From Sinobaca qinghaiensis (GTDB lineage Bacteria; Bacillota; Bacilli; Bacillales; Marinococcaceae), in assembly GCF_003610495.1 (NCBI RefSeq), contig NZ_RAPK01000011.1:62001-126000 (forward strand): DNA of 64,000 nucleotides. Reading direction: 5' to 3'. This document shows, piece by piece, positions 18,692 through 26,931 of the stretch. The position numbers and the translations under genes are program-made. Below the pieces are notes generated by a model that was given only the letters and a program-made list of their open reading frames with translations, was not told where the DNA came from and did not search any database. Each line of letters begins with the position of its first letter. Positions within the stretch are counted from its first letter, which is position 1.

Positions 18692-20413
18692 TTATTCAGC
18701 CTCCGCTTCCTTCAGCCTCCGCCACAGCGTGGAACGATTAATTCCAAGCCGTTTAGCCGCCGTGCTCTGGTTGTAGTTCTCCTGCTTGACGACCCGCATA
18801 ATAATGTCGAGTTCCATTTCCTTTAACGACCTGGATAAATCGATGGTTTCTTTTATACCATTTCGATGCACGGGAACCGTATCCTCTTTTTCCAGATAAA
18901 CGGCCGTGGAGTTTGCAACCGCCCGCTCAATAGCATCGGAAAGCTCCGAGAGATTATGTTCCCACGCCTGTTTTTTCCAATAGGCAAGCAGCCTGCTGCC
19001 AATTCCCACCACCTGTTTGCCGTATTTAACGTTAGAAAGGGAAATAAACAGCCTCGCATAGTCTTCGAGATGGTCGATGCGTTCTTTCAGCGGCGGCAGC
19101 GTTACGCTTTTTAGAAAAGCAGGCACATCCGCCCCGGGCCTTTGTTCACTGACAAAGAAAATCAGTGCGCTTGCACGGGAGGCCGCTTCCCAAAGACGCT
19201 CTCTCTCCGGCGCAGCCAGGGTTTCCCAGCCCTTAATGTAATAAGTTCCTTTGGAAGCCGAAAGCAGTTTCTCCAGCTGCGTGAGCGTCTGCGTGTGAAT
19301 GGAGCTTTTTAGCGTAACGCGCCAGATATCATGGGAATAACTGTGCCTGTGCTGATGCATCGCATAGGCCAGTGATTTTTTCCCAGTACCGGGCGCCCCG
19401 TTCAGCAAAAACGTAGAAGCGTCGGCTTCGTGTTTGCAGTACTCAATTACTTTTTTTAAGCTGGGATCGGTCTCGCTCAGCTGGGTAAAAGAAATCATTT
19501 CCGTTCGGAATGGCTGCACGGACAGGCCGTCCCGGTCGAGGGCGTAACGGCTCTCTTCGATGCATTTCACAAGGTAATGGGGTTGTTCCTGCACGTCGAG
19601 GCTCGTGCCCTCAATAATAATCTGCCGTCCCTGCGCTTCTGTTTTTTCCTGTATAAACGGTTTTCCGATAGACTGCAGCAGCAGCTGATTGATGGGAGGC
19701 TCGAGCTCCTGGATGTATTCCTGTTCTTTGAACATATTGGCAAAAGCCGGATTCATATAGCGGACTCTGCCCGTTTTTTCAAATAAAATCACGCCGTCGG
19801 ATAACGTGTGCATCATCGATTGATAGGCCGCCGTTTCCTGTTTGTTTTTTAAAAGAACATGCCCGATCTGCCTGGCCTGCTGAATAGCCTGGGCGACCGA
19901 CTCCTTCCCGGATGTGATCATAATTCCCTTGAGCCCGAATTTCTCCGCAAAGCTCATCGTAACCGCATCGCCGATAATTAAGGACGTGCCGGCCTCCCAG
20001 GCTGCCTGAACCGCACGCTCTGTTTCCGCTGTCGTATTCACCTGGGTGTAGGGGATCGAAAACGCCAGCAGCTTGGAGACTTCGCTGACTCCGCTGCAGA
20101 CACTCGGGAATCCAATCACCCGCGCCTGCTCTTTTGTGCCCTTCACAAGAAGCAGCGTCCGCAGAATATCAAAGCCGGACACCTCAATTTCAATCAGAGG
20201 CACCGATACGCTTCCTTTAATCGTCTCTGCGGTCAGGCCCCGGCTGACCAGCACATCCACTCCACGCTCCTCGAGCAGGGCAGCCTGCCTCAGCGCATCG
20301 ACTTCCCGGGTGACACTCACTTCTATTTCAATGCCATCGATTTGAGCGGCCTGATCCAAAACGACATGTTCCAATCCTCTGTATGGAGCTAATATACCAA
20401 TTTTTACTATCAT
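18692..20413 (-). CDS. PrpR-N sensor/Fis-type transcriptional regulator with degenerate AAA domain
   Basis: A 573-residue regulator. Residues 1-190 are a PrpR_N-type ligand-sensing domain (LAPYRGLEHVVLD, ERGVDVLVSRGLTAETIK). A PAS-like segment follows (about 200-290; DGVILFEKTGRVRYMNPAF), then an AAA-like region with Walker A GAPGTGKKSLA. The C terminus is a Fis-type helix-turn-helix (NYNQSTAAKRLGINRSTLWRRL). The sigma-54 contact loop GAFTGA is absent, and the Walker B aspartate/glutamate are replaced (GTYYIKGWE). It probably acts without sigma-54. ATG 20413 fits AAAAGGAG; the ATG two codons earlier is too close. It is divergent from the threonate-type operon it most likely controls. Confidence 0.85.
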   Translation of the reverse strand: MIVKIGILAPYRGLEHVVLDQAAQIDGIEIEVSVTREVDALRQAALLEERGVDVLVSRGLTAETIKGSVSVPLIEIEVSGFDILRTLLLVKGTKEQARVIGFPSVCSGVSEVSKLLAFSIPYTQVNTTAETERAVQAAWEAGTSLIIGDAVTMSFAEKFGLKGIMITSGKESVAQAIQQARQIGHVLLKNKQETAAYQSMMHTLSDGVILFEKTGRVRYMNPAFANMFKEQEYIQELEPPINQLLLQSIGKPFIQEKTEAQGRQIIIEGTSLDVQEQPHYLVKCIEESRYALDRDGLSVQPFRTEMISFTQLSETDPSLKKVIEYCKHEADASTFLLNGAPGTGKKSLAYAMHQHRHSYSHDIWRVTLKSSIHTQTLTQLEKLLSASKGTYYIKGWETLAAPERERLWEAASRASALIFFVSEQRPGADVPAFLKSVTLPPLKERIDHLEDYARLFISLSNVKYGKQVVGIGSRLLAYWKKQAWEHNLSELSDAIERAVANSTAVYLEKEDTVPVHRNGIKETIDLSRSLKEMELDIIMRVVKQENYNQSTAAKRLGINRSTLWRRLKEAEAE

Positions 20414-20432
20414 TTCCATCTCCTTTTAAAAA

Positions 20433-20480
20433 GTGTTTCATATTTAAACAATAATCGTTATAGTGTTGCATTTTTAAATG
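20433..20480. promoter_or_regulatory. Pair of 18-bp operator-like direct repeats
   Basis: GTGTTTCATATTTAAACA (20433-20450) and GTGTTGCATTTTTAAATG (20463-20480) agree at 14 of 18 positions and start exactly 30 bp apart, about three helical turns. The first is itself nearly palindromic (TGTTT...AAACA). They lie between the divergent regulator and permease genes, and the first sits just upstream of the regulator's ribosome site, so they are good candidates for its binding and autoregulation sites. Confidence 0.5.
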
Positions 20481-20507
20481 GCGGCTGTAACAATCATTAT
20501 AAGTTTA

Positions 20508-20522
20508 TGAAAGCGTTTGTCA
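20508..20522 (+). promoter_or_regulatory. cre-like site 1, threonate-type operon
   Basis: TGAAAGCGTTTGTCA has a perfect left cre half and core but an imperfect right half. It lies about 120 bp before the permease start. Confidence 0.4.
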
Positions 20523-20559
20523 ATTCGTGCCGGCCCGTTGATGAGAAGCAGGGTCCCCA

Positions 20560-20590
20560 GACAAGGAATCGTCAGCTGTACATCCTTGTC
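20560..20590 (+). other. Inverted repeat in the leader of the threonate-type operon
   Basis: GACAAGGA and TCCTTGTC form a perfect 8-bp inverted repeat with a 15-bp spacer. It could be an RNA hairpin in the leader or a protein site. No T-run follows, so it is not a plain terminator. Confidence 0.45.
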
Positions 20591-20607
20591 GATTATTTAA
20601 GCACATT

Positions 20608-20621
20608 TGTAAGCGTTTACT
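20608..20621 (+). promoter_or_regulatory. cre-like site 2, threonate-type operon
   Basis: TGTAAGCGTTTACT matches the cre consensus TGWAANCGNTNWCA at all but the last base and lies just before the permease ribosome site (AGAGGAGG). CcpA bound there would act as a roadblock. Confidence 0.6.
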
Positions 20622-20640
20622 AAAAAGAGGAGGAACAAGC

Positions 20641-21747
20641 ATGCGAATTAAGAAAACGGTTGAGAAAGTACCAGGAGGATTAATGGTTGTACCTTTAATG
20701 CTCGGGGCCTTATTAAATACGATTGATCAGCTGCAGTTAGGTTTTATCGTACAATTTCTCCAGTTTATCGGTGCTCCGGAAACCGAGGAAGGCACCTATG
20801 AATTTCTCCGTATCGGCGGTTTCTCCCAGGAGCTGTTTAAAGACGGGGCACTCGTCCTTATTGCACTGTTTCTCTTTTGCGCCGGTTCCCAGATGAATTT
20901 AAAAATCGGCGGGAAAGCGTTGAAAAAAGGAGTGCTTCTTACCTCCAGTAAATATGTAGTCGGCCTGTTAATCGGCCTTGCATTCGGCTTCTTCTTTGAC
21001 CCGATGAACGGTATTCTCGGCCTTTCCACCGTCGCCATTATTGCTGCGATGACGAACGGTAACGGCGGCATGTATGCAGCCCTTACGAGCCAGTATGGAA
21101 ACCGTTCCGATGTGGGCGGCGTTGCTGTCCTGTCTATCAACGATGGACCGTTCTTTACCATGATGTCGCTCGGTCTGCTTGGGGCCACTTTCCCGTTTGC
21201 GACGTTCCTGGCCGTGCTTCTGCCGATTGCGATTGGTATGATCCTCGGCAACCTGGATGAAGATATCCGTTCCTTCTTAAGACCCGGAGAAATTCTTCCT
21301 GTACCGTTTTTTGCTTTTGCACTTGGAGCCGGTATGAACTTTGCCCTTTTCTTTAATCCGGAAGTAGTAGGCGCCGGCATCGCCCTTGGCCTGATGACAA
21401 CCATTCTTACCGGTCTTGGCGGAATTCTCGTATTTAAGCTGTTTAAAGAAAGAAGCTACATTGCCCCGGTCGCCGAAGCTTCCACCGCTGGTAATGCCGT
21501 TGGAACTCCAGCTGCCATCGCAGCCGCGGCGGCAACCTCTGCGGCCGGCGGAGCCATGAGCCAGGCCGATGCAGATGCCTATCAGAACCTGGTAAGCCTG
21601 GCAACCGCCCAGATTTCCATTTCGGTTATTGTTACTGCAATTCTTTGTCCAGTAGCCGTTATCCTCATCGACCGCTACCAGCGCAAACGCGGTGTGATCG
21701 GCACGCGGGAGGATTTTGAAACCGGCGGGAACGACGAAACCAACTAA
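20641..21747 (+). CDS. 2-keto-3-deoxygluconate permease family transporter (KdgT-like)
   Basis: A 368-residue membrane protein with about ten hydrophobic helices. It has the KdgT family start (VPGGLMVVPLMLGALLNT), the NGGMYAALTSQYG loop and the conserved TAGNAVGTPAAIA motif near residue 280. KdgT carries 2-keto-3-deoxygluconate with protons. In this operon, with a four-carbon acid sugar kinase and a PdxA2-like dehydrogenase, the natural cargo is more likely D-threonate or D-erythronate. The ATG follows AGAGGAGG. Its 3' end is 17 bp before the kinase start. Confidence 0.9.
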   Translation: MRIKKTVEKVPGGLMVVPLMLGALLNTIDQLQLGFIVQFLQFIGAPETEEGTYEFLRIGGFSQELFKDGALVLIALFLFCAGSQMNLKIGGKALKKGVLLTSSKYVVGLLIGLAFGFFFDPMNGILGLSTVAIIAAMTNGNGGMYAALTSQYGNRSDVGGVAVLSINDGPFFTMMSLGLLGATFPFATFLAVLLPIAIGMILGNLDEDIRSFLRPGEILPVPFFAFALGAGMNFALFFNPEVVGAGIALGLMTTILTGLGGILVFKLFKERSYIAPVAEASTAGNAVGTPAAIAAAAATSAAGGAMSQADADAYQNLVSLATAQISISVIVTAILCPVAVILIDRYQRKRGVIGTREDFETGGNDETN

Positions 21748-21763
21748 CAGCGAGGTGCTTGCA

Positions 21764-23056
21764 GTGGAACTATGTATTATTGCCGATGATGTAACCGGCG
21801 CAAATGATGCGGGCGTTCAGTGCGCCCGGCACGGCTATACGCCTGCTGTCGCATTGACCGGCCGTCTGACGGATTCCCTGCTCCGGGAACAGGTGTTGAT
21901 TGTAAATACCGACTCCCGGCCCTTTTACGGCGAACAGGCGTATAATAGAGTACGCAGCGTATCCGATGCTCTTGCTGCCTCTGTACCTAAAGTAGTTTAT
22001 AAAAAAATCGATTCTACTCTCCGGGGAGCGGTCGGGGCAGAACTCGATGCCGTGTTTGATGCGTTTCAGCCGGATTTTATTGTGGTAAATCCTTCCTACC
22101 CGGCCAAACACCGGGTCATAAAGGGAGGGCAGCTGTACGTAAACGATATTCCGCTTCAAGAAGCAGGCTATACGACATTTGCAGGAGAAACAGCCGTTAC
22201 GTCAAGCGTAGTGGAAATAATTGAAGCCGACAGTAAACGCCGTGCGGTTCATCTCGATGATGATATGCTGTACGGGAACGACCTGCCAGCTGTCCTGACC
22301 CAAGAGCAGAATAAGGGCACCGCGTTTCTTTCGTTTGACAGTAGTACCGAAGCAGACCTGCAAAAAGGGATGGAACAGCTCCTGGACTCCGGCTTCTCCA
22401 TCCTGTTTGCCGGATCGGCAGGGGCGGCATTCTATCTTTTTCCCGAGCCGGGCCGAACGAAGCAGAATCCGGTGTACAGCAGTTTGTTAAAAGATTCGTC
22501 TCCCCGGTCGGCGCTGTTTGTTGTCGGAAGCCGTTCGGACATAAGCCGAAAGCAGCGGCAGCTGCTAATGACGGAGCCGGACATTGTGCCGCTCTCGTTA
22601 TCTCCTTCCTTGTTCTTCGACCAGAAAACCCGGGAGACGGAAATAGAAAAAGTAATCGAACAGATCGTCCATCAGCACCCGTCCTACTCCCTCTTGTATC
22701 TGGAGTCGGGCCAAGCAGCAGTGCAGGCGGTCGAATCCCACGCAGACGCTGCCGGCATCAGCCTGCAGGAAGCCTCTCTTTATATGGCAGAACAAATGGG
22801 ATACATCGTCAGCCGTATTTATGAAAGAATACCGTATGATGCCTTGTTTCTCACCGGCGGTGATATCGCTTCTGCCGTCTGCACTTCCCTTGGCAGCGAT
22901 TCATTGGAGCTTTACGGGGAATGGGAGCCCGGCATCCCGATCGGCCGGTTAAGAGGCGCTTTTCGTCCTCTCGTTATGACCAAAGCAGGAGGATTCGGAA
23001 ACGAAGATTCACTCATACAGGCTCTACATTTTTTTCAAGGAGGTACAAATGAATGA
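21764..23056 (+). CDS. DUF1537 four-carbon acid sugar kinase (threonate/erythronate kinase)
   Basis: A 430-residue kinase of the DUF1537 family, which phosphorylates D-threonate, D-erythronate or 3-oxo-tetronates at O4. The N-terminal domain begins with IIADDVTGANDAGVQ and carries KKIDSTLRGAVGAELDA and the VVNPSYPAKHRVI loop. The C-terminal nucleotide-binding domain has LFLTGGDIASAVC and KAGGFGNEDS. I use GTG 21764, which is preceded by GCGAGGTG and places the ADD motif at the usual position; in-frame ATG 21716 would overlap the permease gene. Its TGA overlaps the next ATG by four bases. Pairing with PdxA2 is the published signature of the D-threonate/D-erythronate route. Confidence 0.9.
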   Translation: MELCIIADDVTGANDAGVQCARHGYTPAVALTGRLTDSLLREQVLIVNTDSRPFYGEQAYNRVRSVSDALAASVPKVVYKKIDSTLRGAVGAELDAVFDAFQPDFIVVNPSYPAKHRVIKGGQLYVNDIPLQEAGYTTFAGETAVTSSVVEIIEADSKRRAVHLDDDMLYGNDLPAVLTQEQNKGTAFLSFDSSTEADLQKGMEQLLDSGFSILFAGSAGAAFYLFPEPGRTKQNPVYSSLLKDSSPRSALFVVGSRSDISRKQRQLLMTEPDIVPLSLSPSLFFDQKTRETEIEKVIEQIVHQHPSYSLLYLESGQAAVQAVESHADAAGISLQEASLYMAEQMGYIVSRIYERIPYDALFLTGGDIASAVCTSLGSDSLELYGEWEPGIPIGRLRGAFRPLVMTKAGGFGNEDSLIQALHFFQGGTNE

Positions 23057-24048
23057 ACAAACCAATTATTGCTATTACAATGGGCGATGCAGCCGGCGTC
23101 GGTCCGGAAATTATCGTCAAGGCCCTGCAGGATGAAACGCTGTACAGCCGCTGCCGTCCTTTCGTCATTGGGGACACTGCGCGTTTGAATCAGGCAGCCG
23201 CTCTCTGCGGTCTGTCTGTCAAAGCGGCGTCCATCTCGTCTGTCGCGGACGCCGGATTCACGCCGGGCCTTATCGACTGCCTGCAGGTAGGAGAACTTCC
23301 GGAGGGGCTGGCGTTTGGAGAGCTTTCCTACGAAGCTGGAAAACATGCCTATCTTTATGTGGAAAAAGCCGTAGCGCTTGCGGTCAACCAGGAGATAGAC
23401 AGTATCTGCACGGCGCCGTTAAATAAAGAAGCCATGCAGGGAGCCGGCTACAAGTATCCCGGGCATACGGAAATTCTGGCGGGCCTTACCGGCACAAAAG
23501 ACTACTCCATGATGCTCTCCGCTCCCAATTTAAAAGTGATTCACCTGACCACCCACCTGGGCCTGCGTGATGCCATTGATGCCATTACGCCGGAGCGGAC
23601 CTTCAAAGTGCTCTCGTTAGCGCATGAAACGCTCACCAAAGCGGGCATTGCCCATCCGCGGATTGCGGTATGCGGCATTAATCCCCACGCCGGAGAGAAC
23701 GGTCTCTTCGGCCAGGGGGAAGAAGAAGAAAAGTTAGCGCCGGCCATTGAAAAAGCACAGCAGCAGGGTATGGATGTTGTAGGGCCGTGGCCGGCGGATA
23801 CGCTCTTTTACCGGGCGGTCCGCGGTGACTTTGATATCGTGGTCGCCTGCTATCACGACCAGGGGCATGCTCCGGTGAAAGTACTCGGCCTCGAAGCCGG
23901 TGTTAATATTACCGTCGGATTGAATCACGGCGTAATCCGCACGTCCGTTGATCACGGCACAGCCTTTGACATTGCCGGAAAAAACATCGCCGATCCGAGA
24001 AGCCTGCAGGCTGCCCTGCAGTCGGCTATAGAGCTCAGTCCCGTATAA
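23053..24048 (+). CDS. pdxA2: PdxA2-like 4-phospho-D-threonate/erythronate dehydrogenase
   Basis: A 331-residue member of the PdxA family. It has GDAAGVGPEIIVKAL at the N terminus, APLNKEAM, the metal ligands in LTTHLGLRDA and CYHDQGHAPVK, and GINPHAGENGLFG. PdxA2 oxidises 4-phospho-D-threonate or -erythronate with loss of CO2, giving dihydroxyacetone phosphate. The alternative, vitamin B6 synthesis, is less likely because the gene is translationally coupled (ATGA) to a DUF1537 kinase. AGGAGGTACAAATGA precedes the ATG. A terminator follows within a few bases. Confidence 0.9.
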   Translation: MNKPIIAITMGDAAGVGPEIIVKALQDETLYSRCRPFVIGDTARLNQAAALCGLSVKAASISSVADAGFTPGLIDCLQVGELPEGLAFGELSYEAGKHAYLYVEKAVALAVNQEIDSICTAPLNKEAMQGAGYKYPGHTEILAGLTGTKDYSMMLSAPNLKVIHLTTHLGLRDAIDAITPERTFKVLSLAHETLTKAGIAHPRIAVCGINPHAGENGLFGQGEEEEKLAPAIEKAQQQGMDVVGPWPADTLFYRAVRGDFDIVVACYHDQGHAPVKVLGLEAGVNITVGLNHGVIRTSVDHGTAFDIAGKNIADPRSLQAALQSAIELSPV

Positions 24049-24050
24049 AA

Positions 24051-24084
24051 AGAAGACCGCCGCATTTGCGGCGGTTTTCTTTTA
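24051..24084. terminator. Bidirectional intrinsic terminator
   Basis: AAGACCGCCGCA/TGCGGCGGTTTTCTT stem with a two-base loop. T-rich tracts lie on both sides, so it can end the PdxA2 operon on plus and the 24.1-25.0 kb operon on minus. Confidence 0.88.
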
Positions 24085-24456
24085 TTTAATAAACGTGGAT
24101 CCTTGAATCATTTCCGGCCGGGCACCGATCACCATCAAGGACAGCTTCGAGCACCCAACGTGATCGTTTGCCTTGAGAAGCGCTGACAATTCCGGGAAGT
24201 CACTGCGCATTTGCAGCTGGCGTACTTCTTCCATATACAGAGCCAGAACCGACTCTTTCATAAAGGCCGGCGCGTCTTCTTCAGCCGCCTGTCCGGTGAG
24301 CAGTCCGCCGAGATAGCTGTAGCGGACCTGAAGCTGGCGGGTGAGGCTGACGACATGATGAAACTGTTCATATAAGGCCGGGTGCTTTTGCTTCAGTTCG
24401 TTTAAGTCTTCTTTAGCCTGCTGTATATCATGCAGGCCGGGCATCGATTGCATCAT
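24082..24456 (-). CDS. Hypothetical protein coupled to an acyl-CoA thioesterase
   Basis: A 124-residue soluble, mostly helical protein that I cannot place in a family. Heptad-like stretches rich in Q, L and K (HDIQQAKEDLNELKQKHPALYEQFHH) suggest an N-terminal coiled coil. The C-terminal part has KLSLMVIGARPE. There is no signal or membrane helix. ATG 24456 overlaps the stop codon of the thioesterase gene by four bases (ATGA), so the two are translationally coupled and probably work together or at least share expression. The stop lies at the edge of the bidirectional terminator. Confidence 0.65.
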   Translation of the reverse strand: MMQSMPGLHDIQQAKEDLNELKQKHPALYEQFHHVVSLTRQLQVRYSYLGGLLTGQAAEEDAPAFMKESVLALYMEEVRQLQMRSDFPELSALLKANDHVGCSKLSLMVIGARPEMIQGSTFIK

Positions 24457-24989
24457 GACGTTACCGCTCCTTTTTCCCATGGTTTTTCCAGGGCAATAAT
24501 ATTGTTAAGCTCTTTGCTCTGCATCCGGCGCACATGCCGCTGTTCGGCACGCTCTTTTCCGGATTCATACAAAAACGTCTCTTCCTCTGTCTCCGGCAGA
24601 ATCCCCGGCACCGGAAGCGGCTTTTTGTGCTCATCCAGCGCTACAAACGTTAAAAAAGCAGTAGCTGCCATCCGCCGCTCTCCGGTCATCATATCTTCAG
24701 CTATTACCTTGCAGAATATTTCCATTGATTTACTGCCGGTGTAAGAGACAAAGGATTCCACACAGACCGAATCCGATTGGGTAATTGGATACAGAAAATC
24801 AATTGAATCGGTAGAGGCAGTTACGCATTCTTTCACCCGGGCATGGCGTCTCGCCGACAGGGTGGCATTGTTATCCAGTTTTTTCATTAACACTCCGCCA
24901 AACAGGGTGTTGTAGTTATTTAAATCATTAATCATTACCTGGTCGGTATTTACAATCAGGCTTTCTCTCGGATGTTTCGCGTGCATCAT
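24453..24989 (-). CDS. Acyl-CoA thioesterase, hotdog fold (YkhA-like)
   Basis: A 178-residue hotdog protein close in size to B. subtilis YkhA. The N-terminal TDQVMINDLNNYNTLFGGVLMKKLDNNATLSARRH stretch carries the family motif with the catalytic Asn/Asp, and SIDFLYPITQSDSVCVESFVSYTGSKSMEI forms the central helix and strand. MAATAFLTFVALD closes the fold. Such enzymes hydrolyse acyl-CoA to free acid and CoA. The C-terminal tail after residue 140 is charged. It is the first gene of a two-gene minus-strand unit with the hypothetical protein. Confidence 0.88.
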   Translation of the reverse strand: MMHAKHPRESLIVNTDQVMINDLNNYNTLFGGVLMKKLDNNATLSARRHARVKECVTASTDSIDFLYPITQSDSVCVESFVSYTGSKSMEIFCKVIAEDMMTGERRMAATAFLTFVALDEHKKPLPVPGILPETEEETFLYESGKERAEQRHVRRMQSKELNNIIALEKPWEKGAVTS

Positions 24990-25143
24990 AACGATTGTTC
25001 CCTTCTTTCCTCTGCGTCTGTTTCCAGTGTAAAAGCCGCAGCTGCAAAAGAAAAATGGATATTTCTTATGTTCAGCATAGATACTGTCTATGAGATGGTT
25101 TTCATTCCTGCTGAATACGTCCCCGCTCTCTTAACAGCGGCAC

Positions 25144-25176
25144 AAAAAAAAGACGCCTTCTAGGTAGAGGGCGTCT
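25144..25176 (-). terminator. Intrinsic terminator of the LysR gene
   Basis: A stem of GACGCC(C) and GGCGTC flanks the LysR stop region; on the minus strand it is followed by eight T residues. The left arm overlaps the last codons of the gene. Confidence 0.82.
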
Positions 25177-26056
25177 CCATCATTAACCGCTCCTGTGTGA
25201 AACGGAGCCATTCTTTTGTCGCAAAGGATACGTAGCTGTGTTTGCGCCAGATAATCGCAAGATCCCACTCCAGCATCGGCTTGACCACTTTGATCGTGCA
25301 TAAGTCCTCCTGCAGCAGCCGGGACACGCTGTGGGGCAGAATCGAGATACCGAGACGGGAGGCAATCATTTTACCGATAAAATCCCACTGTGTGCTCTCA
25401 GACACCACTTTTGGAAGAAATCCTGCTTCCCGGCAGGCATCGGTAATCCTATCATTTAAGGCAAAATCCTTATTAAACAATATCAGCTGTTCCCGCTCGA
25501 GCTCCTCCATCCGCACCTGTTTACGCGAGGCAAGCGGATGCGCGGGAGGCACTACTACCTTTAAATCTTCTCTCATAAACGAAAAGGAATGAAATTCCTC
25601 TGCATTGGTCGGAAGCACGGTAATCCCAACATCAAGCAGATCCCCGCGGATATCCTCTTCGATCTTTTTGGTGCCGTTTTCCTGAAGCTGAAACGTAATA
25701 TTGGGATAAAGCTGGTGAAATTCCCCAAGAATTTTAATAAACCGATCGGCATCCATAATCGGCGGCAGTCCGATGCGGATATGCCCCTTCTGCAGCCCCA
25801 TTAAATCGTTGAGCTCGGTCTGCAGGCTGTCGAAGGCGCGGTTGATCGTTTCTGCCTGCCCTAGAATCAGCCGGCCGGCATCGGTGAGCACGAGCTGCTT
25901 GTGCGACCGGTCAAACAGCTCCGCGCCGAGGTCGGTCTCCAGGTTTTTTATCATTTTGCTGATGGTCGGCTGTGTGATAAATAAATGCTCCGCGGCTTTT
26001 GTGAAGCTTTGAAAACGGGAAACTTCAATAAAGTATTTCAAATGGCGGATATCCAT
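25160..26056 (-). CDS. LysR-family transcriptional regulator (CidR/YwbI-like)
   Basis: A 298-residue LysR protein. The winged helix is MDIRHLKYFIEVSRFQSFTKAAEHLFITQPTISKMIKNLE and the substrate-binding domain starts near residue 90 (GHIRIGLPPIMDADRFIKIL). The overall pattern, including GLPP and WHLAIIWRK-like C-terminal words (EWDLAIIWRKHSYVSFATKEWL), resembles B. subtilis YwbI/CidR, a regulator of holin-like cid genes that responds to acetate/pyruvate overflow. No cid genes are visible nearby, so the target is unknown. AAAAGGAGG precedes the ATG. The HAD gene 14 bp upstream runs in the same direction and may be co-transcribed. Confidence 0.88.
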   Translation of the reverse strand: MDIRHLKYFIEVSRFQSFTKAAEHLFITQPTISKMIKNLETDLGAELFDRSHKQLVLTDAGRLILGQAETINRAFDSLQTELNDLMGLQKGHIRIGLPPIMDADRFIKILGEFHQLYPNITFQLQENGTKKIEEDIRGDLLDVGITVLPTNAEEFHSFSFMREDLKVVVPPAHPLASRKQVRMEELEREQLILFNKDFALNDRITDACREAGFLPKVVSESTQWDFIGKMIASRLGISILPHSVSRLLQEDLCTIKVVKPMLEWDLAIIWRKHSYVSFATKEWLRFTQERLMMETPST

Positions 26057-26070
26057 ACGACCGCCTCCTT

Positions 26071-26895
26071 TTATGACGATGGATGCTTGGCGAGTACGAG
26101 TTTTTGAATAGCATCCGCGACGCCGTGGGCGTTATTGGAGAGCGTTTCGTAGTCCGCGTGCTGCTTGATGACAGGAATGGCATTTTCCATGGCCACGCCG
26201 CAGCCGGCGTACTGAATCATCGACAGATCATTGCCGTTATCCCCAATACACATGACTTGCTCCCGGGTAATGTCAAGACTTTCGGCCAGCTGCTGTACCG
26301 CACTGCCTTTGCTTGCCTGCGGATGCAGAATTTCAAAAAAGTAAGGCGCGCTCTGGACCATAGTGTACTTCTGTTTCAGCGAATCCGGCACGGCTGCAAT
26401 AACCTCACTCAATTTTTCCGGGTCATGAATGAACATAACCTTTGGAAAGAGCGTCCCTTTTGGCATTTCCTCTACTTTTCGGTAGCTGAGCGGAAGCTGG
26501 GTCAGGTGAGCTTCCAGTATCGTATACCGGCTGATGTCTTTATTAGGCGTATAAACCTGCTCAGAATCAAAATAATGCATCGGCGTGTCCAGCTCGCGGC
26601 TTACTTCATACAGCTCCTCGAGGTTTTCATGAGTCAGCGACAGCTCGTTGACGACGCGGCCGGTATGCGTATCCTGAACGAGCGCCCCGTTGTAGGCAAT
26701 AACGTAGTCCCCTTCGTCTGTAAGCCCGAGTTCATCCAAATAACGATGTACGCCGCCAATCGGGCGTCCGGTGCAGAGAACAATGTGGGATCCTTTGGAG
26801 CGGGCTTCGAGCAGTGTCTCCCGCACCTCCGGTGTAATCTCATGCTGATCGTTCAGCAGCGTTCCATCCATATCAATAGCAATTAATTTGTACAT
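26071..26895 (-). CDS. Cof-type HAD hydrolase (YidA-like)
   Basis: A 274-residue haloacid-dehalogenase-superfamily phosphatase of the Cof/YidA class. Motif I is IDMDGTLLND, motif II is the threonine in CTGRPIGG, motif III lysine is in HPQASKGSAVQQLAE, and motif IV is GDNGNDLSMI. Relatives dephosphorylate sugar phosphates and other small phosphate esters in the cytosol. ATG 26895 follows GATAGGAGATTTCCC and gives the normal start MYKLIAIDMDG. A 50-bp segment 37-86 bp upstream is shared with the promoter region of the oxidoreductase gene at 28045. Confidence 0.9.
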   Translation of the reverse strand: MYKLIAIDMDGTLLNDQHEITPEVRETLLEARSKGSHIVLCTGRPIGGVHRYLDELGLTDEGDYVIAYNGALVQDTHTGRVVNELSLTHENLEELYEVSRELDTPMHYFDSEQVYTPNKDISRYTILEAHLTQLPLSYRKVEEMPKGTLFPKVMFIHDPEKLSEVIAAVPDSLKQKYTMVQSAPYFFEILHPQASKGSAVQQLAESLDITREQVMCIGDNGNDLSMIQYAGCGVAMENAIPVIKQHADYETLSNNAHGVADAIQKLVLAKHPSS

Positions 26896-26931
26896 GGGAA
26901 ATCTCCTATCCTGTTTCTCTATTTTTCTCTC

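Noticed and set aside
20450-20500. Sigma-54 (-24/-12) promoter between the PrpR-like regulator and the permease
   Set aside because: No GG-N10-GC pair fits; TGGCGGCTGTAACA and TCGTTATAGTGTTGCA each lack one half.
24972-25163. 63-codon plus-strand open frame between the thioesterase and LysR genes
   Set aside because: No ribosome site; overlaps the LysR terminator and the thioesterase start.
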